From Ammoniphilus sp. CFH 90114 (GTDB taxonomy: Bacteria; Bacillota; Bacilli; Aneurinibacillales; RAOX-1): 64,000 nt of DNA. The DNA lies in the NCBI RefSeq assembly GCF_004123195.1, contig NZ_SDLI01000002.1:248267-312266 (forward strand), in the 5' to 3' direction. Both the position numbers and the translations under genes were made by a program. The notes under the pieces are model-generated. The model was not told where the DNA came from and did no database searches. It saw nothing but the letters and a program-made list of their open reading frames with translations. Positions 43,266 through 52,848 of this stretch are shown piece by piece; positions within the stretch are counted from its first letter, which is position 1, and every line of letters begins with the position of its first letter.

Positions 43266-44510
43266 ATGAGCTTATCCATCCATGACCAGGAAATTTTTGA
43301 GGCGATTGAAAAGGAACGTAAGAGGCAAAGCAGAACAATTGAGTTAATTGCTTCGGAAAACTTTGTTAGCACGGATGTTATGGAAGCGATGGGTACAGTT
43401 TTAACCAACAAATATGCTGAGGGGTATCCGGGTAAACGGTATTATGGCGGATGTGAGCATGTGGATATCGTGGAAAATCTCGCCATTGATAGGTTAAAAA
43501 GGCTATTCGGTGCAGCGTATGCTAATGTTCAACCACATTCCGGCGCCCAAGCGAATCTGGCCGTATTTTTTGCCTTACTGCAGCCGGGTGATAAGATTAT
43601 GGGAATGAATCTCTCCCATGGCGGACACTTAACACACGGAAGCCCAGTCAGCATCTCAGGGAAATGGTTTGATGTCGTTTCCTATGGTGTGAATAAGGAA
43701 ACGCATTTCATTGATTACGATGAAGTGGAAGAGCTTGCCCTTCAATCTCGTCCGAAAATGATTATTGCCGGGGCGAGCGCCTATCCTAGGATGATAGACT
43801 TCAATCGATTTAGAAAAATTGCGGATAAAGTTGGGGCCTACCTGATGGTAGATATGGCTCATATCGCGGGTTTAGTGGCTGCAGGGCTGCATCCCTCTCC
43901 CCTTCCTCATGCTCATGTCGTGACCAGCACAACACATAAGACGTTGCGCGGGCCAAGGGGAGGGGTCATACTAACGAATGACGTGGAAATGTCTAAAGCC
44001 ATAAACAAATCCATTTTTCCTGGGATTCAAGGTGGACCGCTCATGCATGTGATTGCAGCGAAAGCGGTGTGTTTTAAAGAAGCGCTAGATTCTGATTTCC
44101 ATGAATATGTGGCTCAAGTGGTTGCGAATGCCTCCGTTCTGTCTAAAACACTGAAAGAAGAGGGGGCGGTACTCGTTTCCGGAGGGACAGATAATCATCT
44201 GGTCCTGGTAGATGTAAGAACATGGGGACTGACTGGCAAGGAAGCTGAGCGTCTGTTGGAACAAGCGGGCATCACGGTCAATAAGAATACCATTCCCTTT
44301 GATCCAGCAAGCCCGTTTGTTACTAGTGGGATACGAATTGGAACGGCTGCGGTTACGAGTCGGGGCATGAAAACGGAGGAAATGGCTGAAATTGGGCTAT
44401 CTATTGTATCCGTACTTAAAAGCAAAGGTTCGGAAGAGGTAGTAAACCGTGTCAGAGACAATATGCAGCATATATGCGAATCCTTTCCGCTTTACCGGGC
44501 TGGTTTGTGA
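43266..44510 (+). CDS. glyA: Serine hydroxymethyltransferase
   Basis: This 414-residue PLP enzyme has [49 protein letters not shown] and the PLP-lysine motif [16 protein letters not shown]. It interconverts serine and glycine with tetrahydrofolate. ATG 43266 follows GGGAGG. The glycine riboswitch immediately upstream links expression to glycine level; this may be a second, catabolic copy beside a housekeeping glyA elsewhere (inference). Confidence 0.95.
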   Translation: MSLSIHDQEIFEAIEKERKRQSRTIELIASENFVSTDVMEAMGTVLTNKYAEGYPGKRYYGGCEHVDIVENLAIDRLKRLFGAAYANVQPHSGAQANLAVFFALLQPGDKIMGMNLSHGGHLTHGSPVSISGKWFDVVSYGVNKETHFIDYDEVEELALQSRPKMIIAGASAYPRMIDFNRFRKIADKVGAYLMVDMAHIAGLVAAGLHPSPLPHAHVVTSTTHKTLRGPRGGVILTNDVEMSKAINKSIFPGIQGGPLMHVIAAKAVCFKEALDSDFHEYVAQVVANASVLSKTLKEEGAVLVSGGTDNHLVLVDVRTWGLTGKEAERLLEQAGITVNKNTIPFDPASPFVTSGIRIGTAAVTSRGMKTEEMAEIGLSIVSVLKSKGSEEVVNRVRDNMQHICESFPLYRAGL

Positions 44511-44536
44511 CCAAGTGGGTTTTGTTAAAGTGCCTT

Positions 44537-44569
44537 AAAACCATATTGCTTATATGCAATATGGTTTTT
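44537..44569 (+). terminator. Terminator after glyA
   Basis: CCATATTGC (44541-44549) and GCAATATGG (44556-44564) are flanked by A4 and T5. Confidence 0.8.
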
Positions 44570-44686
44570 ATTATATAGTGGAGTCTTTTCGTAAAATCTT
44601 GACTATATTTTGAAATGCTCCTAACATAGAGATGTGTTTTAATTTTCTAAGTTATAGATAAAGGCTGGAATTAGGGAGAGAGAGAA

Positions 44687-46018
44687 ATGCGAGTTTACTT
44701 CATTTTAATGATGTGTGGAGTGTTTTTGGTAAACTATTTTTTGCGAATAGAATGGCTTGAATATCTTGTTGTGGCTATGGTTTTTGCGGCATTTGCCAGC
44801 AGTTCACTGATAGCAAAGGGATTTCCACGATTACTTGGTCTCGGTATGATGGCCACGGGAGTATTTTTGGAATTTTATAAGGGGTCGGGAATAGAGGGGG
44901 TTAGTCAAGGATTATTATTAGTTCTCCCTTTACTCTGTCTTATTGTTCTAGCCCCGCTTATAGCCCTTCCCCTCCGGGTAGGTGGGTATTTTGCAGCTAT
45001 TGATAGCTTGTTACGGAATCTGCTTCACCATCCAAAGAAATTCTTTGCAGGTATTACGGGGACCATGTTTATTCTCTCTCCTGTACTTAATTTAGGCTCT
45101 GTGCGGATTATTAATGAGTTCCTGAAAGATCTTAAATTGCCTTCGACTGTTTCTGCAAAAAGTTATCTTGTGGGGTTTTCTAGCTCACCAATGTGGTCAC
45201 CTTACTTTGCTTCTGTATCCCTAGTACTCTATTATTTACACATTCCTGTGGGGGATTATATCGTATACGGTTTTTGTTTTTCCCTTCTTTCCTTACTCAT
45301 AGGCAATGTTTTATTTGTAGTTTGGGAGAGGGGCCATCCCTTAATAACCGAATCTAGCGCTGATGCGCCCCTTGAGCGAAAACACCGTAATCAGTTAGTG
45401 CAGCTTGTGTTTTTCGTATTTACTTTAATGAGTGTATCCTTGTTAATTGAGTCGATCACCCATTGGTCTATGTTGGTTATCGTTAGTTTGATTTCGATTA
45501 TTTTTCCTTTCTTGTGGGCTTTATTGTTTAAGGGATGGACTCGATTGTTGCCCCAGCTAAAAAGTTATCGAAGTGAAACAGTCCCCATGATGAGCAACGA
45601 AATTATGCTTTTTACAAGCGCTGGGCTATTAGGTCACGCTGTACAGGGGACAGATTTCGCCGATGGGATCGGTCATTTTTTAAACAACATGGCTCAATAT
45701 TCATTTTTTATGTTTGCTCTGACTGTTATGATCATCGTTATTGTCTTTACGTATATTGGGTTACATCAATTAGCTGTAGTTTCAGCATTGGCTATGCAAT
45801 TGAATGCTCAATCATTAGAGATCAACAATTTAGCTCTTGCTATGTTGCTATTACTCGCTTGGTCGACTTCAACAGTCCTAAGCCCGTTTTCTGGATTAAA
45901 TTTAATGGTTAGCAGAATATCAGGGATATCAGGGTTTCAAGTGGGATTTAGATCTAATGGTTTACATGTATCCATTGTTGCGATTATAGGTATCGTCTTT
46001 ATATCTTTTTTACGATAG
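44687..46018 (+). CDS. Polytopic membrane transporter, family not recognised
   Basis: This 443-residue protein has about eleven to twelve hydrophobic helices. It shows a two-halves layout with re-entrant-like loops (MFILSPVLNLGSVRIINEFL and LLLLAWSTSTVLSPFSGLNLMVS), the pattern of ion-transporter-superfamily (DASS/CitM/TRAP-like) carriers. The substrate is unknown. It is a single gene between terminators, downstream of glyA. ATG 44687 follows AGGGAGAGAG. Confidence 0.5.
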   Translation: MRVYFILMMCGVFLVNYFLRIEWLEYLVVAMVFAAFASSSLIAKGFPRLLGLGMMATGVFLEFYKGSGIEGVSQGLLLVLPLLCLIVLAPLIALPLRVGGYFAAIDSLLRNLLHHPKKFFAGITGTMFILSPVLNLGSVRIINEFLKDLKLPSTVSAKSYLVGFSSSPMWSPYFASVSLVLYYLHIPVGDYIVYGFCFSLLSLLIGNVLFVVWERGHPLITESSADAPLERKHRNQLVQLVFFVFTLMSVSLLIESITHWSMLVIVSLISIIFPFLWALLFKGWTRLLPQLKSYRSETVPMMSNEIMLFTSAGLLGHAVQGTDFADGIGHFLNNMAQYSFFMFALTVMIIVIVFTYIGLHQLAVVSALAMQLNAQSLEINNLALAMLLLLAWSTSTVLSPFSGLNLMVSRISGISGFQVGFRSNGLHVSIVAIIGIVFISFLR

Positions 46019-46020
46019 TA

Positions 46021-46046
46021 AACCGACACACGCTGTGTCGGTTTTT
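46021..46046 (+). terminator. Terminator after the membrane transporter
   Basis: AACCGACACA (46021-46030) and TGTGTCGGTT (46034-46043) form a ten-base stem before the T-run. Confidence 0.85.
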
Positions 46047-46075
46047 TCATTAAGCGAGTAAGATGTGACAATATC

Positions 46076-46104
46076 TTGACATTAACTTTAATAAGTATTA
46101 TATT
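46076..46104 (+). promoter_or_regulatory. Promoter of the MarR-DHA2 operon
   Basis: TTGACA (46076-46081) and TATATT (46099-46104) have a 17-base spacer. TTTAATAA (about 46087) and TTATTAAA (about 46126) form an inverted repeat over the start site, a candidate MarR operator. Confidence 0.6.
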
Positions 46105-46148
46105 TTGTTTAGATATAGTTTAGTTATTAAAATATTTGGAGGTTCTCA

Positions 46149-46583
46149 TTGAATCAGTTTGAACAGTTGCTCATCGCATTAAAACAGGTCCATGAAAGCT
46201 TTGTTGATATTATCCAATCAAATGATGACAGTGGACTGACCCACGCAAATATGTTTCTGTTATTTATGATACATGGTCAAGGGAGCATTAAGACAACGGA
46301 TATTTCAAAGTACTTCGATATTACGCCAGGGGCAGCGACGGCGATTGCTGATAAGCTAGAGAGCCTTGGACTTATTGCGCGTGAACGAGATAAAAAGGAC
46401 AGAAGAGTTGTGGTCATTTCTCTAACCGATCAGGGAAAAGAATTTTTGCAGAGGAAGAGGAATAAGAATGTAAAGTTATTCGAAGAAATTCTGAAGGACT
46501 TTACATATGAGGAGATTACCTCGGTTATTTCTTCACTTCAGAAAATTACCCAAGCCATTGCTATTTATAAAGGATCAAAATAA
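46149..46583 (+). CDS. MarR-family regulator
   Basis: This 144-residue MarR protein has the winged helix IKTTDISKYFDITPGAATAIADKLESLGLIARERDKKDRRVVVISLT. The TTG start at 46149 follows GGAGG. The drug exporter gene starts 29 bases downstream, so it probably represses that operon and is released by an exported compound. Confidence 0.9.
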   Translation: MNQFEQLLIALKQVHESFVDIIQSNDDSGLTHANMFLLFMIHGQGSIKTTDISKYFDITPGAATAIADKLESLGLIARERDKKDRRVVVISLTDQGKEFLQRKRNKNVKLFEEILKDFTYEEITSVISSLQKITQAIAIYKGSK

Positions 46584-46612
46584 TGAGGTAAGTAAGAAGA
46601 GGGGGGAATACC

Positions 46613-48199
46613 TTGGAACATCTGGAAATGCGTAAGAAAATCATCATTATGGCTGCGGTTATGTCGGCTATGTTTTTCTCTGCTCTTAATATGACGATTG
46701 TAGGGACTTCCTTACCCAAGATTGTGGCCGAAATTGGCGGGATGGACTACTTCAACTGGGTCTTTACCATTTATGCTCTCACATCGAGCATAACGGCGGC
46801 CCTTGTAGGTAAATTATCAGATATTTACGGCCGGAAAATATTTATCCTATCTGGGATTGGTATCTTCATGGTGGGCGGTTTGTTGAGCGGTTTTTCTGGT
46901 TCAATCTATGAACTGATTGCTTATCGCGGGATACAAGGGTTGGGTGGTGGTATGATTATGTCCACTGCGTTTACTACGGTTGGCGATTTGTTTTCTCCAC
47001 GGGAGAGAGGTCGTTGGCAAGGGATGATGGGTGGTGTGTTTGGTCTGTCCAGCTTATTCGGCCCCACTCTCGGTGGATATATCGTTGATCATCTAGATTG
47101 GTCATGGGTGTTTTGGGTATTCTTACCGATCGGTTTCGTGGCTTTCTCTATGATTCTGAAGCTCTATCCTCAAGCTGTACGAAAAGATAAAGAAAAAGTA
47201 GATTATATAGGATCCTTATTACTGTCAATGGTGATATTAACTTTATTATTAGGGTTTAGCTGGGCGGGAACAGAATATGCATGGACATCTATTGAAATCA
47301 TGAGTTTATTTGGAGTTTCACTAATCTCCTTGATTTTGTTTATCTATGTTGAACGGCGGGTGGCTAGTCCGGTTGTTCCACTTGAATTGTTTAAAAACAG
47401 GGTGGTTACCATATCCATCATCGTATCTTTCTTTGCTGGAATGGGAATGTTTGGGGTGATTATGTATGCTCCCTTTTACGTACAAGGAGTATTAGGTGAA
47501 TCAGCCACAACCTCAGGACTCGTGGAGATGGTCATGACGATTTCCATGGTGACATTTAGTGCGATTGCAGGTCAATGGATTACGCGGACAGGGAAATATA
47601 AGATGCTGGGCTTAATTGGTTTTTCTATTATGGCGATGGGAATGTTCTTGAACTCGACTCTAACATCGGATGCTGCATTGCCCACCATGATTTTTAACCT
47701 TATTATCACAGGAATTGGACTTGGAATGACCATGCCGATCTTTACGCTCACTGTACAAAATGCCGTGGATCATAAATATTTAGGCGTTGCGACAGCAACT
47801 GCTCAATTGTTCAGGCAAACAGGAGCAACGATTGGCGTTGCCATTATGGGGTATGTGATGAGTTCAAGAATGTCGGAAAGGCTCGCAGAATCCAACCTTC
47901 CCATCCTGCCAGAGGGAGTGTTAGGGGATATTAACCTTGATAATCCCCAGATCCTTATGAACCATGAGGCTGTTACGCAAATGAAAGCAGACCTTCCTGC
48001 ACAAGTGCAACCCATGTTAGATCAACTCATCTTATCCTTAAAGGATGCACTTAACTATTCTTTAACACAAGTCTTTCTTTTAAGCACTTTCGTTGTCCTG
48101 GCCGCGCTGTTCTTTAATCTTTTCTTAAAAGAAATTCCACTTCGGACTTCCAATGTTGATTCAAAAAAAGTGAATGAGAAGGTCGAAAATATTGTATAA
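46613..48199 (+). CDS. DHA2-family MFS drug exporter (EmrB/QacA type)
   Basis: This 528-residue, fourteen-helix MFS protein contains LNMTIVGTSLPKIVAEIGG (motif D1), LVGKLSDIYGRKIFI (motif A) and the motif C region GPTLGGYIVDHLDWSWVFWVFLPIG. It exports drugs or toxic organics with proton import. The TTG start at 46613 follows GGGGGG. It is co-transcribed with the upstream MarR gene. Confidence 0.9.
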   Translation: MEHLEMRKKIIIMAAVMSAMFFSALNMTIVGTSLPKIVAEIGGMDYFNWVFTIYALTSSITAALVGKLSDIYGRKIFILSGIGIFMVGGLLSGFSGSIYELIAYRGIQGLGGGMIMSTAFTTVGDLFSPRERGRWQGMMGGVFGLSSLFGPTLGGYIVDHLDWSWVFWVFLPIGFVAFSMILKLYPQAVRKDKEKVDYIGSLLLSMVILTLLLGFSWAGTEYAWTSIEIMSLFGVSLISLILFIYVERRVASPVVPLELFKNRVVTISIIVSFFAGMGMFGVIMYAPFYVQGVLGESATTSGLVEMVMTISMVTFSAIAGQWITRTGKYKMLGLIGFSIMAMGMFLNSTLTSDAALPTMIFNLIITGIGLGMTMPIFTLTVQNAVDHKYLGVATATAQLFRQTGATIGVAIMGYVMSSRMSERLAESNLPILPEGVLGDINLDNPQILMNHEAVTQMKADLPAQVQPMLDQLILSLKDALNYSLTQVFLLSTFVVLAALFFNLFLKEIPLRTSNVDSKKVNEKVENIV

Positions 48200-48210
48200 C
48201 GCATTGAGCA

Positions 48211-48243
48211 ACAGCGGGGTCTACGGGACCCTGCTGTTTTGTG
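48211..48243 (+). terminator. Terminator after the DHA2 exporter
   Basis: CAGCGGGGTC and GGACCCTGCTG (48212-48236) form a stem followed by a T-rich tract. Confidence 0.75.
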
Positions 48244-48249
48244 TTTTGT

Positions 48250-49158
48250 TTAGTAGGCTTGAGCTTCTTGCCATAGCTTAGCATGCTCTAGGACCAGGTT
48301 CATCCATTCTCGCAGCGCTGGTGAAATGACTTTTGATTTATGATAGGTCATATGCATGGATACAGCTGGTATGGGGTCCTTCCAGTCCAATTCACTAAGT
48401 TTGTTTTCTCTAAGCTCACTTTCAATTGTAAACTTAGGAAGATAGGAGATTCCTAGACCGGAAATGACACAGCTTTTTATGGCCTCAATATTCCAAAAAT
48501 CACCAGACTGATGTTCGAGAATGTTGTGACTCTTCAAATATTGTTCGAAGGACATTCGATAGCTAGAACCAGGCTCCGTATGGAGTATCATTTCCTTCTG
48601 CAGGTCGTGAGCGTCTATCCCTTTTGTTCCTATTAATCGGTGATCGTTAGGGGCGATTAATACCATTTTCTCTAATGCAAGGGTTTCTAGTATGAGATCG
48701 GTTGATGGCACCTCGGGACCGAGTAGAAAACTCATGTCTAATTTTCCTTCTCGAACATCATTGCGAAGCTCAGAGCAAAATCCAGGTCGAAGAATTAACT
48801 TCACTTGGGGAAATCTCTGACGGTAGGATTGAATAATGGGTGGTAGACGATAGGCAGCAAGCGATTCTGTCGCACCAATAACAAGGGTTCCAGAGGGTTC
48901 CTTACTATCTCTGACTAACTCTTTCGCGTAATCATGTAATCGTTGAATTTCTTGAGCGACGGGAAGCAACTTTTCTCCGGCTTCGGTTAAGACAACCTTT
49001 TTTCCTAGACGGTCAAAAAGCTTCACTCCCAGCTCCTCTTCAAGGGCTTGGATCTGAGCGGTTACACTGGATTGCGCATATCCTAGCCATTCTGCGGTAC
49101 GGGTGAACCCCCGAATCTCTGCTAGTGTTAAAAAAGTATGAAGCTGCCTAAACTCCAT
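48250..49158 (-). CDS. LysR-family regulator
   Basis: This 302-residue LysR protein has the N-terminal helix-turn-helix TRTAEWLGYAQSSVTAQIQALEEELGVKLFDRLGKKVVLTEAG and a substrate-binding domain. It is divergent from the citrate-type two-component genes (about 120 bases between starts), which it may control, or it may act elsewhere. The effector is unknown. Confidence 0.9.
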   Translation of the reverse strand: MEFRQLHTFLTLAEIRGFTRTAEWLGYAQSSVTAQIQALEEELGVKLFDRLGKKVVLTEAGEKLLPVAQEIQRLHDYAKELVRDSKEPSGTLVIGATESLAAYRLPPIIQSYRQRFPQVKLILRPGFCSELRNDVREGKLDMSFLLGPEVPSTDLILETLALEKMVLIAPNDHRLIGTKGIDAHDLQKEMILHTEPGSSYRMSFEQYLKSHNILEHQSGDFWNIEAIKSCVISGLGISYLPKFTIESELRENKLSELDWKDPIPAVSMHMTYHKSKVISPALREWMNLVLEHAKLWQEAQAY

Positions 49159-49282
49159 CTCTATTCCCCCTCAAGACGGCGATATTAAACATTATAGGTA
49201 ATATTTATTGGGTTTACAATCGTTAGATTAAGAGGAAAAATTATTGTACGATAGTAAAAAATGACTCACTGGAGAGATATTG

Positions 49283-50893
49283 ATGAGGAATCTGATCAAG
49301 CTTAAACTGCAGCACCGAATTACTTTACTTAACGTATTCCTCGTTCTGCTCATTGTCGTTTTAACAAGTGCTTTATTTTTTTACGCCACTTCTCATTCCA
49401 TCGAGCAGCAAGTGGGGAAGCGGGCCCTTCATCTAGCCCAATATGTGGCAACGATGCCTGAGATTCATGAAGCTTTTAAAACGTCCGAACCATGGATTGC
49501 CATTCAACCCACAGTAGAAAGAATTAGATTAGAAACTGATGCTGAATTTATTGTGGTAGGTAACGAGCACGGGGTACGTTATTCCCACCCCTTACCAGAA
49601 AGAATCGGTAAAGAGATGGTGGGAGGGGATAATGAAAGGGCTTTAGTTTATGGCGAATCTTACATCTCTAAGGCAATAGGATCTCTAGGACCTTCCTTGC
49701 GGGGTAAGGTTCCTATTAAAGATGACAGCGGGAAGATCATAGGTGTTGTATCGGTAGGCTTTCTGCTGGAGGATATTGAGGATACAATTGAATTCCTAGG
49801 CTGGCGTATTTTAGGGATAGCTGTTCTTGGAATTTTAATTGGTGTTTTAGGCTCTGTTTATCTGGCGCGAAGTATTAAGAATTCTATGTTCGGCTTAGAG
49901 CCGGAGGAGATTTCTTCTCTATATAAGGAAAGAGATGCGGTTATTCAATCGGTAAGGGAAGGGATCATTGTAGTGAATCGAAAAGGACAAGTCTCGATGG
50001 CGAACCAAGCGGCTTATGATATTCTCTCTCTTCCCAACGAAGATCTGATCGGTAAGCCGGTTCTAGAGGTGATCCCTCACAGCACGATTTTAGAAGTTCT
50101 TCATACAGGAGAGGAGCAGCTCGATCGACAAATGATCGTAAGAGGGAATGTCATTATTGCGAATCGATTACCAGTAAAATCCGGAGACAAGGTCATTGGT
50201 GTGGTATCGAGTTTCCGGCTGAAGTCGGAAATAGATCAGTTAACGGAGGAACTTTCACAAGTGACGCGATATGCGGAAGCGTTAAGGGCTCAAACCCATG
50301 AGTTTAATAATTTGCTTTACACCCTATCTGGTCTCTTACAATTGGAATCCTATGATCAAGCGCTTGAGCTCATTCATAAAGAAACCGCTGACCATCAGGA
50401 TATCGTTCATTTTATTATGAGTAAGCTTCAAGACCCTTGGCTTGGGGGAATTATGTTAGGATTTTATAATCGGGCAAAAGAACTCAAGGTTCAATTTCTT
50501 CTAGACCGAGAGAGCAGTCTGAAGAAATTGCCCCATCATATCGACAGCAGTGCCATCGTGTCCATTATAGGGAATTTAATTACGAACGCGTTTGAATCTG
50601 TAGAGAAAAACCCAGAGGATAATAGGTTAGTTAGATTATTCGTCACGGATATTGGAGATGATCTCTTGTTTGAGATTGAAGATTCAGGTCCTGGGATCCA
50701 TGATGAATGGCTTACCCTTATTTTTAAGCGAGGTTTTTCTACCAAGGAAGGCGAAAATCGAGGAATTGGACTAGCCCGAGTGAAAGAATTAGTTGATGAA
50801 TTAGATGGAACGATTGCTATTGAACGAGGAGATATAGGCGGAGCCCTCTTCATCATAGCTATTCCTAAGGAGAGGAGTGAAATGTATGAGTAA
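49283..50893 (+). CDS. CitA/DcuS-type sensor histidine kinase
   Basis: This 536-residue kinase has two membrane helices around an extracytoplasmic sensor domain (residues 35-175) and a PAS domain (SVREGIIVVNRKGQVSMANQAAYDIL). The family H-box is RAQTHEFNNLLYTLSGLLQLE (His about 337), and the ATPase motifs are NLITNAFES, DSGPGI and GIGLARVKEL. Such kinases sense di- and tricarboxylates outside the cell. ATG 49283 follows GGAGAG. The stop overlaps the regulator gene. The tricarboxylate transporter downstream fits citrate- or C4-acid-type sensing. Confidence 0.9.
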   Translation: MRNLIKLKLQHRITLLNVFLVLLIVVLTSALFFYATSHSIEQQVGKRALHLAQYVATMPEIHEAFKTSEPWIAIQPTVERIRLETDAEFIVVGNEHGVRYSHPLPERIGKEMVGGDNERALVYGESYISKAIGSLGPSLRGKVPIKDDSGKIIGVVSVGFLLEDIEDTIEFLGWRILGIAVLGILIGVLGSVYLARSIKNSMFGLEPEEISSLYKERDAVIQSVREGIIVVNRKGQVSMANQAAYDILSLPNEDLIGKPVLEVIPHSTILEVLHTGEEQLDRQMIVRGNVIIANRLPVKSGDKVIGVVSSFRLKSEIDQLTEELSQVTRYAEALRAQTHEFNNLLYTLSGLLQLESYDQALELIHKETADHQDIVHFIMSKLQDPWLGGIMLGFYNRAKELKVQFLLDRESSLKKLPHHIDSSAIVSIIGNLITNAFESVEKNPEDNRLVRLFVTDIGDDLLFEIEDSGPGIHDEWLTLIFKRGFSTKEGENRGIGLARVKELVDELDGTIAIERGDIGGALFIIAIPKERSEMYE

Positions 50894-51587
50894 GCCCATC
50901 GAAGTATTAATTGTTGAGGATGATATCCGTATAGCTGAGATTCATCGAAGGTTTACAGAAAAGGTCGAGGGCTTTTCTGTTATTGCTACGGCAACGACAG
51001 GAGAACAGGCTAGGGAGTGGCTGGAAGTCGTAGGACCCCAGCTTGTTTTGCTTGATGTCTATTTGCCTGATATGAGAGGAATTGATCTCGTACCTGTTAT
51101 CCGGCAAAACTTTCAACATACCGATGTCATTATGATTACAGCCGCTTCTGAAGTAGAGGTCGTGCGCAAAGCTCTCCATGGAGGGGTATTCGATTATATT
51201 GTAAAACCACTAACCTTCGACCGATTCCGAGCTAGCTTAGAAAAGTATCGCTCTCATCTCCAACGTCTTGAAGAAACGGAAACACTGTCAGCCCAGCAGA
51301 TCGAGGAATTATGGAAAAAGGAACAATCTTTATCCTTCCAAGAAGAAGAGGAAGAGGATATTCCAAAAGGGATCGACCCATTGACTCTGGATCGGATTCT
51401 TAGGTTTGTAGCCCAGATGGAAGACAAGGGGATGACAGCGGAGATGCTGAGTAAGGAATCAGGAGTAAGTCGTTCAACGGCGCGACGGTACTTGGAGTAT
51501 TTAATTTCCCAAAAGAAGATTTATGCAGAGTTGATTTATGGAAATGTGGGCAGGCCAGAAAGAAGGTACTTTAGGAGCCATTCGTGA
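50886..51587 (+). CDS. CitB/DcuR-type response regulator
   Basis: This 233-residue regulator has the receiver domain VLIVEDDIRIAEIHRRF, phospho-Asp in LLDVYLPDMRG and the later KPLTFDRFRASLEKY. The C-terminal helix-turn-helix is TAEMLSKESGVSRSTARRYLEYL. Its expected targets are the tctCBA genes next door. ATG 50886 lies inside the overlap with the kinase gene, after AGGAGAGGAG. Confidence 0.9.
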   Translation: MSKPIEVLIVEDDIRIAEIHRRFTEKVEGFSVIATATTGEQAREWLEVVGPQLVLLDVYLPDMRGIDLVPVIRQNFQHTDVIMITAASEVEVVRKALHGGVFDYIVKPLTFDRFRASLEKYRSHLQRLEETETLSAQQIEELWKKEQSLSFQEEEEEDIPKGIDPLTLDRILRFVAQMEDKGMTAEMLSKESGVSRSTARRYLEYLISQKKIYAELIYGNVGRPERRYFRSHS

Positions 51588-51670
51588 TTTTTATGAACAA
51601 AATAAATTCAATGATGTTTATCCTCCTTATGGTCTAAAACTTCAAAAATAAATAGCATTCTGATAATTTT

Positions 51671-51698
51671 AAGACAGGTCAATCACCTGTCTTTTTTT
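51671..51698 (+). terminator. Terminator-like hairpin between the response regulator and tctC
   Basis: AGACAGGT (51672-51679) and ACCTGTCT (51685-51692) are followed by seven T. Only about 25 bases separate it from the tctC ribosome binding site, with no room for a full promoter. The tctCBA transcript probably starts upstream and passes through this hairpin, or has a promoter overlapping it. Confidence 0.75.
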
Positions 51699-51735
51699 CA
51701 TAAAAATAAAAACGATTTCAGAGGGGGATATGGGA

Positions 51736-52788
51736 ATGAAAAAGTTTGCTGCCCTATTTTTATCAAGTGTAATGGCTCTTAGTCTAGCAGCTTGTGGCGG
51801 TGGAGGAAATCAAGGAGCGTCAACTACACCAAGTGCACCAAGTGATAACTCAACGAAAACTGAAAAGGCTTCCAATTATCCAGAAAAACCGATTATCGTA
51901 GTAGCTCCATCTGGTGCTGGCGGTGGTTGGGATAAGACAGCTCGTTCCTTGACAAAGGTGCTTACGGAAACGAAGCTAATAGATAAAACCATGACGGTTG
52001 AAAATAAACCAGGCGGTGGTGGAGCCGTATTCATGGCAGAATATGCGACCCAGGACAAGAACAATCCCTACAAGTTGTTCGTTAACTCTCCACCTATCCT
52101 AATTAACAGTAATAAAAAAGAAGGAAATAGCCCTTTTGGATATCAAGATACGACTCCGTTGGCCCAGCTTACTCGTGATTATGGCGCCCTTGTCGTGAAA
52201 GCGGATTCGCCATTCCAGGATCTAAAGTCTGCATTGGATGCAATCAAGGCTGATCCTTCGAAAGTAACGGTTGCAGGTGGTTCTGCGCCTGGTTCTATGG
52301 ATCACTTAATAGCGGTATTGCCTGCATTCGAATACGGAATCGATCCAAAAGCGGTGAAGTATGTCTCTTATGACGGTGGTGGGGAAGCGATGGCAGCCTT
52401 GCTAGGTGGAAATGCTGATCTGATTGCAACCGATGCTTCAAGTGTAGGGGAGTATCTAAAGGCTGGAAAAATTCGTGTACTAGCCGTTACTTCTAATGAG
52501 CGTTTGGGTGGAGATCTAAAAGATATCCCAACAACGAAAGAAGCGGGAGTAGAGGCTGAATTTACGATTTGGCGCGGAGTGTTCGGACCGAAGGAAATGC
52601 CGGAAGAAGCTTTAGCTTACTGGCAAGAAAAGTTAAAGGCATTGTCTGAGAACGAAGCTTGGAAAAAAGAATTAGAAGCTAACGGTTGGGCAAGTGAATA
52701 CAAGAACAGCGAGGAATTCAAAACTTTCCTAGGTGAGCAGGATAAACAAATCAACGAATTATTAGCTGCGCTAGGTATGGCAAAGTAG
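51736..52788 (+). CDS. tctC: Tripartite tricarboxylate transporter binding lipoprotein (TctC)
   Basis: This 350-residue Bug/TctC-family protein has a lipoprotein signal with lipobox LAAC and a Gly-rich/Ser-Thr linker. The family motifs are YPEKPIIVVAPSGAGGGWD and VENKPGGGGAVFMAEYA. It captures a carboxylate for the TctAB permease. The start chosen is ATG 51736; ATG 51730 is too close to AGAGGGGG. Confidence 0.9.
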   Translation: MKKFAALFLSSVMALSLAACGGGGNQGASTTPSAPSDNSTKTEKASNYPEKPIIVVAPSGAGGGWDKTARSLTKVLTETKLIDKTMTVENKPGGGGAVFMAEYATQDKNNPYKLFVNSPPILINSNKKEGNSPFGYQDTTPLAQLTRDYGALVVKADSPFQDLKSALDAIKADPSKVTVAGGSAPGSMDHLIAVLPAFEYGIDPKAVKYVSYDGGGEAMAALLGGNADLIATDASSVGEYLKAGKIRVLAVTSNERLGGDLKDIPTTKEAGVEAEFTIWRGVFGPKEMPEEALAYWQEKLKALSENEAWKKELEANGWASEYKNSEEFKTFLGEQDKQINELLAALGMAK

Positions 52789-52848
52789 GAATCAAACTGG
52801 GGGAGAGAGTATTCTCTTCCCTAGTCGTTTAAAAGGAGGGAACAGAAA

